Positions 11,142-22,743 of a stretch of 64,000 nucleotides of DNA are shown here, piece after piece. The position numbers and the translations under genes are program-made. Each line of letters opens with the position of its first letter. Positions within the stretch are counted from its first letter, which is position 1. The DNA is from Sternotherus odoratus (lineage: Eukaryota; Chordata; Testudines; Kinosternidae). A model generated the notes under the pieces. The model ran no database searches and was not told the origin of the DNA. It was given only the letters and a program-made list of their open reading frames with translations. Location: the NCBI GenBank assembly GCA_032164245.1, contig JAVMKO010000001.1, forward strand, positions 245,095,644-245,159,643, written 5' to 3'.

Positions 11142-12223
11142 TTAGGTCACTGCTGAGCAGTACTCCTCAGTGGGCTTTGGAGATATGTTGTAGATGTTGG
11201 ATAACACTGTGAATCCAAAGCAACTATCTGATGTTGATTGTCGTTCTATTGCATAGCGTTCTGTGAATGTGTGGGCTGATGCCCAGGTTGCTGCTCTGCA
11301 AATGTCGGTAATGGGGACATTGTTGAGAAAGGCCACAGAAGCTACCTGTGCTCTGGTAGACTGTGTTTGGACTCCCACTAGAGCTTGTAGATTGCTTTTT
11401 TGGTTGCAAGGATGGATGCATCCTGATATCCATTTGGATAGTCTCTATTTTGAGATGGTTTGTCCTATTGAATATTCTGTTATGGAGACAGAGAGTCTCA
11501 GGAATTTTCTAATTTTTTTTTATTTCAATGTAGAAAGCAAATGCTTTGCAAATGTCTGTGTGGAGTGATGCCTCCCTTCCATCTGCATGTAGTTTTAGAA
11601 AAATCACAAGTAAGTAAATGGATTGGTTCAAATGAAAGGAGGGGCAACTTTGGGTAGGAACTTGGGGTGTGGTCTTAAAGTAACTTTATCTCTAAAATTT
11701 GTTGCGTAAGTGGGATGCACCATTAAGGCACCTCCCTCTCCTTCTCATCTGGAGGATATGATGGTGATGAGGAAGGCCACCTTCATATCTAAATGTAGTA
11801 ATGAGCCAGTTGTGAGAGGTTCAAATAGCTTTCCCATAAATCCACATTAGATAAAGTTGGGTGGTGGGTTCCTTGTTGTGGGGTAGGTGTTCTCAATGCA
11901 GTAGTTAGTCATTGGGTGGGCAAATATAGTGATTCTATCCATCTTCTCTTGGAAAGCTGTGATATTTGCCAACTGTACCTTGATGAAGTTTTAGAGAGTC
12001 CCAATTTTTTAAGTTCTAATATGTAGTCCAGGACACTTGTTAGAAGGGAAGATGTTGGTAAGATCTGTTTATCTTTGCACCAAGTTCTGAATTGTTTGCA
12101 CTTCTGGATATATATCTTTCTTGTATTCATTCCATGACTGTTCAGTAATATGCCTTTTACCTCCTCCGAACAGGCCATCTCGACAACCATCTCGAAGAAC
12201 CTGCACAAGGTAAGTATTAACAT
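11142..12223 (-). pseudogene. DIRS tyrosine recombinase (decayed)
   Basis: Read from 12223 downwards, the first piece has an N-terminal SAM-like (core-binding) fold region: NTRKIYIQKCKQFRTWCKDK, then LDYILELKKLGLS. A middle part near 11800-11640 still reads LHLDMKVAFLI, ALMVHP and DKVTLRPHPKFLPK with stops between. The last piece (11378-11142) has QSTRAQVASVAFLNNVPIT, then ICRAATWASAHTFTERYA. In tyrosine recombinases the box is HxxR and the nucleophile is a Tyr downstream. Here the His position is Gln, while the Arg and a Tyr (in TERYA) remain. The family's role is to integrate the circular DNA product by site-specific recombination. Frameshifts and stops make this copy inactive. The Tyr assignment is inferred from position. 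Confidence 0.78.
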
Positions 12224-12321
12224 ATTGATTACATTTGAGACATTAATAACTCAAAGTAGGTTATTAGGTATCAGGATTTTGAATTGGGGGCATGGATCAA
12301 TTTAGTATTATCTTTGTCACT

Positions 12322-12426
12322 GGGGAGATTTTCAAAGGCCCAAATGGCAGTTAGGAGCCCAACTTCCAAAAAAAGACAATAGAATTAGATGCTTGAATTG
12401 CCCTTTGTGTCTTTGAAAATCTCCCC
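12322..12426. repeat. Short MITE with 16-bp perfect inverted ends
   Basis: Begins GGGGAGATTTTCAAAG and ends with its exact reverse complement CTTTGAAAATCTCCCC. A related left half occurs at 55422-55500. The 105-bp size and perfect inverted ends suit a non-autonomous DNA element; the superfamily is not clear. Confidence 0.75.
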
Positions 12427-12804
12427 CTAAATTTGTAAGTATGGCCACAATAGTCCATTCTGGGTTTATAATTTATGAATCTAAAACCTTCCGACCATGG
12501 GAGTTAAACTCATTTTAGTCTCATAGATTGGTTATGCTGAGATCCACTTCATTTACTTACTAATGGGATTTATTTTCCTTGTTTCATGCTGAAAGAAAAG
12601 TAAAAACATGCTGTGCTAGTTCACGGGTAACTGTTGTTGGTTTGACTTGTTTGGTTTTTTGGTGTTTGTATTTTGTGTATATTCGTTATGACAAGTCAGA
12701 TTGAGAAATCAAATTGTTGGAATATTATTTTAAAACCAAACAGAACATATTTGCTTTTAAAGGACTTTGAAGAGAAAGCTCGGTCAGACTTTTTTCCTGT
12801 GGGG

Positions 12805-13115
12805 CAAGGGTAGGCAACCTATGGCATGCGTGCCCAAGGCGGCACGCGAGCTGATTTTCAGTGGCACTCACACTGCCTGGGTCTTGGCCGCCAGTCTGGG
12901 GGGCTCTGCATTTTAATTTAATTTTAAAAGAAGCTTCTTAAACATTTTTAAAACCTTATTTACTTTACATACAAGAATAGTTTAGTTATATATTATAGAT
13001 TTATAGAAAGAGACCTTCTAAAAACACTAAAATGTATTATTGGCACACAAAACCTTAAATTAGCGTGAATAAATGAAGACTCGGCACACCACTTCTGAAA
13101 GGTTGCCAGCCCCTG
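12805..13115. mobile_element. hAT-type MITE
   Basis: A 311-bp element with left end CAAGGGTAGGCAACCTATGG and right end, in reverse complement, CAGGGGCTGGCAACCTTTC. Flanks are CTGTGGGG (12797-12804) and CTGTAGAG (13116-13123), a decayed 8-bp duplication (6 of 8 match). Inside are GGCACGC and TTGGCACAC phrases typical of this reptile family. No transposase. Confidence 0.85.
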
Positions 13116-13309
13116 CTGTAGAGTGTCACATCCAGGTGGAACACTGTGAGAGCCATTATGGATCTATATGCAATCTTCTATATGCAATCTATGTATCCCA
13201 GAAGTGTTGCAGAATGACCTTTTCCCTACACTGTTCAATCTCCTCATGAAACAACAAGCTGGGGCAAAGAAGGGTGTGCATAATGCTTCCAGAGTACTGT
13301 AAATGCCTT

Positions 13310-13690
13310 CAAAATCTCTTTCTTGTTGGGTAACAATTAATTTAGACCCCATTATTTTGTATGTTTAGTTGGGATAATGTTTTGCCATATGCATTACTTT
13401 ACATTTAACATAGAATTTCATCTGCCATGTTGTTGCCAAGTCATCCAGTTATTTGAGATCCCTTTGAAACTCTTCAGAGTCATCTTTGGACTTATCTAGC
13501 GTGAGTAATTTTGTATCATCTGTTAATTTTGCCACCTTACTGTTTTACCCCTTTTGCCCAGATCGTTTATGAATATGTTGAACAGCACTGGTCCCAGTAC
13601 AGACCCCTGGGGACACCACTATTTATCTCCTTCCATTCTGAAAACTGACCATTTATTCCTACCCTTTGTTTCTTATCCTTTAACTGGAAT
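13310..13690 (-). pseudogene. CR1 LINE reverse transcriptase fragment
   Basis: The reverse complement contains the CR1 palm region: a GVPxGxxxxPxLF-type stretch (bases around 13620-13580), FINDL-type sequence around 13570 and a degraded ADD-containing segment around 13530. The order continues into a TMADEI-like stretch near 13420 and a MGSKL-like stretch near 13350. These match the plus-strand copy at 46430-46690. It is frameshifted and non-functional. Confidence 0.8.
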
Positions 13691-13984
13691 GCCTGGCAAT
13701 GCTTTCAGGATCATCTGACAATCCTTAATTTAAGCCTTTTGTTATCGTAATCACCCTGCCTCTGTTTATAAACAATCTCCCTTCCCCAAGGGCAGAAGCT
13801 GTTAGCAGCGCAGAATTTATCATATTCCACACTCAAACTCTGTCTGGGATTAGGGTAGGCCCTGTGACCAAATCTCAGTTACAAAACTCAGGGGGGTCCA
13901 GGAACCACTATAGCTCATGCGTGCAAAGCACCCCCTATTTTTTTCTGTGGATGTTTGAGCCCTGAAGTAACCACGGGGTCAGTT

Positions 13985-14155
13985 CCTATGTGCAAAAGTG
14001 ACCTATTTATTCCTAGTGGATTTTGATTGTAAACTCCTTATGGCAGAGATTGTCTTTTTGTTATCTGTTCATACAATGCCTAGCACAATGGGGTTTTGGC
14101 CTATGACTGGAGTCTCCAAACACTTCTACAATACAAGTGATAAATAAAAAGACAA
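13985..14155 (+). repeat. L2/MIR-type 3' tail
   Basis: The phrases TTGTAAACTCCTTATGGCAG, CAATGCCTAGCACAATGGGG and ACAATACAAGTGATAAATAA in this order match the 3' tail shared by amniote L2/MIR elements. No coding part is left. Confidence 0.65.
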
Positions 14156-17100
14156 CCAGAACCTAGCATGCTGTGGTGTCTCCATTAAAGCTCAGCTCTC
14201 TTAATGAGTTAAATATTCTGGCCAGTGTGAATATTGTGAAGTTGGTTGAAATATTTCCAGCCCAGACCTTTCAGGAAGGAATTCCTTATAATGAGGAATA
14301 AGAGTCAACTCTAGAGGTACATGATAGCCCAGGAAAGCTCTGGTACTTTCTCCTAAAAGAAGAGGGAGAAAAAGAAGTGTCAGGTTTCAAAATATCATAC
14401 TGCTGTCTCTCTTATGGAAAGTTGCTCTAGTATTTAGAATGAATGGTGACCTCTCTATAAAAAGTTGAATCCTACCTAGACAAATCAATAGAAAGGATAC
14501 AATTCTCCAATAAAAATCTACTAGACAGTACAAATTTCCATAGAAAGGCTATAACTTTCTATTAAATTATGGTTTTAGAAATGTTTCTATTGTTTCATTC
14601 CTGTTGAAACCCATAGGGCTATTCCATAAGATCTGTACAACTTTCCAAAAAAGGAAGGGGATAGAATCCTGATTATTCATGCAAATTGTAACCTGCAATG
14701 CTAAATGAAAAGTTTCTGGAGAATAAATAACCAGAGTGAAAGATGACTTTTGATGTTGCATGAATGCATGTATAGTCAGACCAGATCTTCAAATTTGTTT
14801 GGAAAAACTGGATACTGGCAGAATCTCCGAGAAATCAAGAAATAGAACCACAATGACTTTGTTGTGATGGACCAAATGGGGAAAGATTGTGGCCACATCA
14901 GGAGTAACTGATGGAAGTGAAGGAATAATCTATCTGTTCACTCTGTATAGAGATTTTATAACAGTTGACTTTTCATTTCTAGCTGAAGACATTTGTACAT
15001 GTGATAGACTGACTGTTCTATTGAAATCAACTGTGTTGCCTTATGATATAAAACAAAAAAGACTCGAGTGTTCTTACTTTTTTATATTAATGGAAAGTTA
15101 AGTTTCAGATCTGTTCTAGAAGGAAGTAGATGAAGCAGAGTTAATTAGGAGGAGAATATAGGAAGATAAAATAAGCATGCTCAGAGCCAGGTAAATACAA
15201 TTTAAAATCATGTAGTTGCTATGTCAGAGTCAGAGAAGGTGGTTAGGTAAGCCCAGGAACTGTAGCAAGTAGGTTGATCAAACACATTACTATATACAGA
15301 GAAAAAAAATCCATCTAGAACCAAAATTGAGTGCAGTCAGGCTCTCCTCTTTCATATCCTGCCACAAGACCTGCCTTTGCCACAATTGTGCTAAACTAAC
15401 TAAAGAGGGCTAGGCTGAGAGACGGACAGGATACGAAATAACTTAAAATATTTACTTATTACAAAGGGCACTCCACAACTGAACGCAGTAGGTCTTTGTC
15501 TAGGCAGAAAGAAGAAAGGGGTTGTGGACCCCATGAAGGTTTCTGCTTCCTTGAGTTAGGAGGGAAAGGCCAAAGAGGTGAACAGAGTAATAGGGATCCA
15601 GAAGTCCAGCACAGGTGTGGGCACTGACCTGTCAGACATGAGTCGGGGCAGGATATTTATATTCTCCAGAAGTAATCCTTTTTGATCCTGTGGGCATAGT
15701 CAATGGCAAAACGTTCACTAACTTCCATGGGGCCAGGGTTTCACACCATGTTTTAATTTATATTTGTGAAGCATTTAACACAACATCCCAACTGGGGCCT
15801 TTGAGTGCTTCTGCCTCATCCAACTGCCAAGGAAGTCATTAGAAGTCATTCTATTGACTTTAATGGGAGCTGGATCATATCTAATAAGAAGAAAATAACT
15901 TTCTTATTATTAAATAACCAAGGCCTAACCTTGTGGTAATATAGAAAAAACACATGTTCTGGGGTTTATTAAAACTCTTGCATAGTGTCCCAAGGGATTG
16001 CAGTAAACAGAATTACCTTGATTTTTTAAAAAATAAACTGAACCAAGTACTACAGAAAATCATCTGTATTGGCTAGGGATTGCCTGGATCACATAAATGT
16101 TTTCTACTTTTGTGATTTGTAGGGTTGTTGTGGCAACCATGGGGTTGTGTGTGTGTGTTTTTAAATCTAGGCATGATTTAAACAGGCATGTCCTTTTGAT
16201 CATATAAAAACTAATCACAGTCACAGCTTGAATTATTTATAAAAGCTTCTTAATCAGAGGTACAATGAAGAGTGATTGTCCATGAAATTATTGTCTTTCT
16301 GAACTGGACAAGTTTTGTACCCTGACAGTTTACGGTGAAAGAAAATTACATTAGTATGTCACAATTAATTTGCCTGCAGTGTAACAGGAACTTCAGAATG
16401 GTCATCACTGGTACAAAGTGACATCTGTTAAAATCTGCACTAACATGCTTCAAGAGTGTTCTAGCCTTAAGGCTAAGATTTGTCATCATTTCTCATGGAA
16501 TTAATGATTCCCAGTTACTAAAACCTGGTATGATACTAATGTAAATTCTGATACTCTGGAAGGAAAGGTCGCACCAATCACATTTGCTGCATTCTCAAAG
16601 CAAAACCAGACAAGTGGCAGACAAGAGTTGCCAGCTATCGGTAAATTACTTTTTAAAATATGTGTACTATAGACTAATAAAAATAACATGCTGATCTGGG
16701 AATTATTTTTGGCATAATAGTCTATATTTTCAGCAGAAAATATAAAAAGAATAACACCATAAATAATCTGCCAACTTCCATCTCAGAGAAGCCGACTCAT
16801 TGTGGAAAATGTTTCAGGAAAATAACACAAGAAATGGGGGATGAATTTTGTAAATATTGATCCAGATTGTATTACCATGAATAGTAGTTGGACAGAGGAA
16901 AAAATTCTAAGAAATATTGTTTTCAAAGTGCATCAGGATCTTATTATTAATTGTGTTGGTTTATTATTTTTTAAATAAGTAAATGAAACGTTGACAGCGT
17001 TATTAGTATTTTTCCCATCTGGGCTGTAAATAGAAATAGCAACTTGTTTAGCAACACTGTAGCCTTCTCCTATGGTCACTCAACTTCTTTCATTTGTTTC

Positions 17101-18160
17101 AAACCCATATTTAACTGTGAAATTAACTTTTTCAAATTTTAAAGGTTTCAGCAGAGTAGTAATTTTCAAATTTTAAATAAAGTTAGTACAGGATATAAAA
17201 TTATATTAAATATGACCAATATTTAGAGATGAAAAGTACCTATTAGATATTTGAATTCATCCCTCTTTTTGGCAGAATACATTCCTTTATGTAGCAATCC
17301 CACAAGGAATGTTCATGTGTTAAATTTATGCTACCCTGGGCACAAATGCTAAGCGACCATTAGAAGTTAGTCTAGAGACAGGAGAAGTCAATTATTGTAA
17401 CCAGGTGAGTCTCATCAGTAGCAGAAACAGCATGCTAATATGGTGTGTGCCCTCCACATTTTCTTTACTACATCATGTCCTATCTGAAGGAGCTCAATAT
17501 CTGTCGTAACTCAAAAGCTTTTCATTTAATCCTCCCCAATTTACTTGCCTTTTATTTGCTCTGTCATCTCTTTCCCACTTCTTCCACTCTGTTGCACCAT
17601 AGTATTGTATCTTCATGTGCTTGAAGCTGCCTTCATATTGGCTACTTGGGCCTCCAGGCAGAATTAAATGTTTCATAATTATTGTTGGATACTTCAGTCA
17701 TCCAGCCAAAGCAAGATGTAAATATTAGCAGCCTTTGTGATCTGGTGGGGATGCGACAGAGATCACAGACTAGGGGGTTATTGAAGAAGGGAGTGGGATG
17801 GAAGGAAAGAAATCAGAAGGGAAAGAAAACTTGTATTATAGAACGTAAAGTAACTCATGAGTATGGGTTATAAGGACCCCTTTCTGTGTCAAAATCCATG
17901 TATAAAATATGAGTTGTTATAGTCCTTAGCTGCAGTGTGTTCCCCCTTTAGCTTCAGCTGTAGCAGCTCATATTTGCTACTCTGGATAGTCCCAATTCTA
18001 TCTCCAAAGTGTCAGCCAGGAGGACAGCTATCATGGTAGCACACCTGAAAGTATATACATGCCTTGCTTGTAAGAACCATATAATTTAGCTCTTCCTGTT
18101 TCCTAGTTGGTTGTTGCTTGAAGAGACCATGAAGTGGATTGGCAAACTATAGCTAATTTG
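14156..18160. other. Long unassigned interval
   Basis: About 4 kb without a recognised gene or clearly bounded repeat. Open frames here (for example 14889-15101 and 17494-17676) have no domain and look incidental. At about 15640-15760 there is an old repeat-like piece with a TTTCACACCATG ending. Near 16140-16160 lies a short GT run. Confidence 0.35.
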
Positions 18161-18164
18161 AATG

Positions 18165-18320
18165 TTTAAGAAGTCTGGGAATCAGGAGAACTGAGTTACA
18201 GTCCTGACTGCCAGTTTGTTACTTTGAACAAGCCTCCCTTAGGTCAGTGTCCTTATCTGTTAAATGGAACTAATGATGTTTTCCCACCTTTGTAAAGTGT
18301 TTATACATCTTGAGATAAGA
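18165..18320 (+). repeat. MIR-type SINE
   Basis: Follows the MIR order: GGGAATCAGGAGAACTGAGT, the core with CTGCCAGTTTGTTACTTTGA, CCTTATCTGTTAAATGGAAC and CACCTTTGTAAAGTGTTTA. It is old and diverged. Confidence 0.7.
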
Positions 18321-18324
18321 TTAT

Positions 18325-20490
18325 TAATATTAATGCAATTCATTTTAGCGTTGTTAAAGCCTGACAAAATGTTAGGTTACGCTTTCACACCAGATGGCAA
18401 TATTGTTCATTACTCCCTTTTCCCAAACACGTTTCGCCTGTCATTGTCAGAAGCATTTCTGCTAGCGCAGTAGGCAGGTCACTCCCAGTGCTGTTTTACA
18501 CTGTTTGTTTAATCAGTGATATCCCAATGCAGTTAGAAACATGGTGCAAAGGCAGTTGCGAGGTGCAGATGTTGTCATTTGTGTGTCAGGAACACAGAAG
18601 AAGACATATCTGACTGCTTTAATATAGGTTTATTGTAGCACTTTATGCAGACAGTTAGGCATGCTATATAGATTTCATACTTCCAGTATATTAGACAACT
18701 TGTTTGTCAACTGTAGTAAGTTTCATGTTGATGGAGGAGTAACAAGACAAAGTGCCAAACTACATGAAAATCAAATTGCCATATCTTTCAAAGGGGGTCC
18801 GTAAGCCACGAGTGCTCAAGGTCCTTTCATGAACTTAATCCAACTGTCCTTAAACTGTGGAATTTGAATGCCAGAGGCTCTATTCAGGGTGAACGAACAT
18901 GCCTGGGCTTTATTTCCATTAACACATGGAACAGTAGGTAACAGTAAGGTTGTGACAAATGCTGCCACACTCCCTTTTTAAAAAGATGACTGTCAAGGTA
19001 TTTTCCATAATTCTTCAAGCAGGTTTTTTTTATTTCTTCATTCCTTATAAAAGCCCGTTGGGTATTTGAAATTATTTTTCTTTGGATAAGAAACTGCAGT
19101 GCAATAAAAGTGATTTGAACTCCTGCAAATGACTTGTATATATTTTAAAATATTGAAAATATAATAAAAGAATAATTAACCACCAGACATGAAGATGCTG
19201 TCTGGACAATCAGATGACCTAGTTTTAGACAATGTTAATACAACTCGGCATTTGAATGTAAGTGAACAGCAGAAACTTTCTAAATTGTGGCAAGGTGAAT
19301 TCTGTTGTCTGTCAACTTGGAGTATTATATGTTTTAAAGAGTCTGTGTATGTTGTATTTGTCAGCATGCTGGGACCATGGCTATTCAGACCTCTACATTC
19401 CTAGAATCCTGTGATTTTGGATCTATCCCTGAATTAATCGTGGTGAGATCAGAGTTGTTGTGGTGTGTGGTATTGTGACAACTATCTTGTCCCAGGTAAA
19501 CTTTTGCTATGATATTATTTTATATATGCTCTTTGGGATATAAAATAGTATTGTTTTCAAAATCATGGATAGTAAAAATCCTTCAGTTACCCATGCCCTC
19601 AGTGTGGTCTAGTGGGATTCCTTGGTAGCTATGATGTCTGTATGTGATAGGGGTCAGTATATGATCATAGAGTAATAGGGATTGCGTGGTCATACCGAGT
19701 GTATCCAGACTGTTGGCCTGGATTTCAAGGGGCATGTGCTGAATACAAGCAAGGTAAGGTAAATAATTTATGTACAGAGTGTTCACATTACCCTTGCTAT
19801 TTGGGACATTCAGTACATAAAACCACATTTAGTTGTTTAAAAATAAAGTGCAGGTCACCTTTGTTTCACTTGTAAGAAATGAGATGATTTTTCTCATTTT
19901 GACATGGTTCGTATTGAGAAACAAAGACAGACATCTATATGGGTTTACTCATAGCCCTAGAAAAGACATAATAATAATATAACATATGTCATATAAAATG
20001 AATTTGGGGCTTCTAATTGCAGCTCTAGATCAAAAGGACAAAAAATATGATGACTTGTTCTCCTTGGAATAGTGTCTCTAAGTACTTGTTGTGGTCTCTA
20101 CATCTGTTACATGACAGGTTGTTAATGATGTGTGTGTTCATTAGAGGTAAAGTGCCTCCTGTGTGTTGTACTTCTCAAATCTGCTTTCTGAAATCCCTAC
20201 TGATGTATTAGTGGTATATGTCTCCAGACTGGGTCCACTTCAAGGTCCAAATACTGATTAGTTGCTGTGTTTCTCTGAATCAGCTTTCTGCCATTGGAGA
20301 CCATTATCCATTTCTCAGGGAGTCATGCAAGAATGTTCTTTCTACTATTTGATCCCTTGTGTTATCTACGCCAGTGATGGTCAGACCAAGTAATTTCTGA
20401 TATAGGTTGTTAAATATTGCCAAATGCCACTTTTCTTAGTCAGGGATATCATTCTACTAGAGTAGACAAAATGGTTCTTATGCATGTGAA
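18325..20490. other. Unassigned interval
   Basis: No gene or bounded repeat seen. Frames at 19176-19404 and 19583-19828 show no domain. Confidence 0.35.
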
Positions 20491-20497
20491 ATATTTA

Positions 20498-20634
20498 CCG
20501 TGTTTCCCCAAAAATAAGACAGTGTCTTATATTAATTTTTGCTCCCAAAATTACATTACATTATATTACAGCGAGAGGCAAAACTGGAAGTACGTCTTAT
20601 TTTCGGGGTATGTCTTACTTTCGGGGAAACAGGG
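20498..20634. mobile_element. TA-flanked MITE, CCCCGAAAATAAGAC type
   Basis: A 137-bp element with left end CCGTGTTTCCCCAAAAATAA and right end, in reverse complement, CCCTGTTTCCCCGAAAGTAA. TA lies on both sides (20496-20497 and 20635-20636), the target duplication of Tc1/mariner-type transposons. The AAAATAAGAC motif is repeated inside in both orientations, so much of the element can fold on itself. No coding capacity. Confidence 0.85.
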
Positions 20635-20639
20635 TAAGT

Positions 20640-21520
20640 ATACATTTGTATTTGTAGCTCAGCTCAATCTCTGTCCATTTTTATAGGATCTTGATTCAAC
20701 TGCAATGGGATGAATTTGCATCTTCTTTGGAAATTAATTGTATGTAAAATCCTGGTGTGCTATCTTCACTTGTGCTTCAGCTGTCATTTTTTACAATCTA
20801 GCTTTAGCCTTTTCTGCTTCATTGAAATAGCCCGCTCCAAAGCCATAGGTGATCTATTCTTAGCTAAATCAAGGGAGCACTTCAATTATTTAATTCCTTT
20901 TGACTTGCCTGCTGCCTTTAACTATCATGATCATGATTATTTCTACCTCATGGCTGGACTCTACTAGTTTTCTTCATGACTTGCTGATCACTTCTTCAAA
21001 GTCTGCTAGTTTGCAAAGTCAGACTAGTCTGCTGGTCTGCTTCAAAGTCTGGTAGTTGCTTATTATCTCCTCTCCCCCTGTCCTGCAACTACCCTGGGGG
21101 GGAGGGGGCGTACCAAGGTTGCTGATCCCCGGCTTATCCTATAGTTGTCTACAAATTTGGTCTGCTGAACTGGAAGCCTAGGTTTCCCTGACAATCCTGC
21201 TGGCTCTCTTGCCTCCATTATGTCTCACAATAAAGAGTAATGTAGAGGAGGAAGTTACATGCTTTGGCTGCCTGCTGGTCCTTAGGAGGAGGTTACAGGG
21301 GACAATCTATCTAAGTTGAGCAAACTGGAGAGACTGGATCTTTGAATGGGAGAGGACAAGTGGAAATTGGTGGTGGAGGAGGAGAAAGAAAAGACCAGGT
21401 GGTGGACAAGACAGAGAATGGAACTGGAAAAAGCTAGATGGGAAAGAGGGTGGGACTGTGAAGGGAGAAAAGAAAATAATGCAAGTTAAAATAAGGGAAG
21501 AATGACCTAGTTGCTAATGC
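20640..21520. other. Unassigned interval
   Basis: Contains the small palindrome ATCATGATCATGAT near 20925-20940 and a G-rich patch near 21096-21109. No gene recognised. Confidence 0.35.
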
Positions 21521-21524
21521 GTGG

Positions 21525-21690
21525 CTCAGGAGTTGGGAGACTGGCATTGTTTTCTCAGCTGACAGATTTGCTATGTGACTTTAGGCAAGTCACATAATCT
21601 TTTTCTGCATTGATTTCCATATGAAAATAGGGATTTTAAATTTTCCCTGTCTCACAAGTAAGTGAAAGTCCCTTAAGTACTTTGAGGGGA
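21525..21690 (+). repeat. MIR-type SINE
   Basis: Ordered MIR phrases: GGAGTTGGGAGACTGGCATT, TTGCTATGTGACTTTAGGCA, AGTCACATAATC, ATGAAAATAGGGA and AAGTACTTTGAGGGG. It directly precedes the LTR candidate at 21698. Confidence 0.7.
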
Positions 21691-21697
21691 AGGTGTT

Positions 21698-22743
21698 TGT
21701 GACACTTCTTGGGGCACTTAGGGCTGGGAGTCACCTTATTACTACCTGCCTCTAGCCTAAGGGAGACTTGCATGTGCTTAACTAGGTATTAGCTCGCAAA
21801 CTCAACTAGCCTGTCAGACACTCAAGCACTCTTCTTTAGGACTATTGTTGCTGTGCAGATTGACAATAGTGTCACCTCTGCCCATGAGTTTTTTCAGAGA
21901 ATCCCCTTGTGGTGTCCAGCCCCTGATCACTGACTACTCAGAGAAATTCCAGATCCTCTGTTCTCAAAGGAACAGAATATCACAGTTTACCAGCTCTACC
22001 TTGGATCATCACTTCTCTGTTACACACAGCACTTGAGTTCAATTACAAACAAAAGGAAATTTATTTAAGAAAGAATAAAAATATTCAAACAAAAAGCAGT
22101 GTAAGAGATGGGAACAAATGGTTACATCTAAAACAAAATCATAACATGCATTCTAGAGCCTAAACTTAACTAATATACAATCCTCCTGCCTAAAGCAGTT
22201 TATCGCATCCAAGGTTCTTTTCAGCATTTTCAACCAAGCTTGGCTGAAATTCCTTTTTCATGAAGCAATTGTGCTATCAGTTTACTTCCTAGGTGAAGGC
22301 TGAAGGTGTACTTCTGTCCCCCTTAGTTATACCCACAAAATTTCATTGTCCTTACATGTAAACAGGGTGTTTCCCTGCTGGGTCACTTCTTCCTGAAAAT
22401 TTTCTCTCTTTGAAGATTTCACAATCCTTTTTTAACACGACTCAGACTGTACATGGATACCCACAATGAACCACACAATACATAATTTACATATAAACAG
22501 ACAGATGGATAATTATTTCTCACATGAAAGAAAACCTGCGTTTCACCTTTCTGATGACCAGTCACTGGTCACAGACCTTAAGAACGTATTTTTCAATGTA
22601 TGCCTAACTACTTACACAATGTCTGTACATACATTTTGAAATAATTATGATGACCAGTTTGACACCTTACATGACATCCCTTGGATGAGCTCCAATACCC
22701 CTTTGCCCTCTGCTAGTTGGCACCCAAAGGATCCTTGGTCACA
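21698..22743 (-). repeat. Solo LTR candidate of an endogenous retrovirus
   Basis: A 1,046-bp block that begins TGTGACACTT and ends CTTGGTCACA, so it has TG...CA ends and a 6-base inverted terminus (TGTGAC/GTCACA). On the minus strand a CTTAAATAAATTTCC polyadenylation-type signal lies near 22070-22056, about a third of the way from the plus-strand left end. This fits a U3-R-U5 LTR read on the minus strand. No retroviral protein fragments flank it, so it would be a solo LTR. No convincing target duplication was found. Its size and ends match the candidate at 29859-30908. Confidence 0.55.

Larger units (their letters stand above)
10585..12223 (-). mobile_element. DIRS-type tyrosine-recombinase retroelement, 5'-truncated
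   Basis: A minus-strand remnant of a DIRS-like retrotransposon. A decayed tyrosine recombinase occupies 12223-11142. It is followed downstream by repeat-like terminal sequence in which the motif GGGTGCTCCA(C/T)TTTAGGT occurs at 10609-10626 and 11131-11147 and an inverted partner AGTGGAGCACCCCCC near 11020-11034. DIRS elements have split or inverted terminal repeats and no integrase, which fits this layout. Reverse transcriptase and RNase H, expected upstream beyond 12223, are absent. A hAT MITE (10770-10966) and a CTTGTT microsatellite interrupt the terminal region. The outer boundaries are approximate. Confidence 0.75.

Noticed and set aside
21524..21690. Possible tRNA gene or structured RNA
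   Set aside because: The tRNA-like phrases belong to a diverged MIR SINE; no cloverleaf can be drawn with intact arms.
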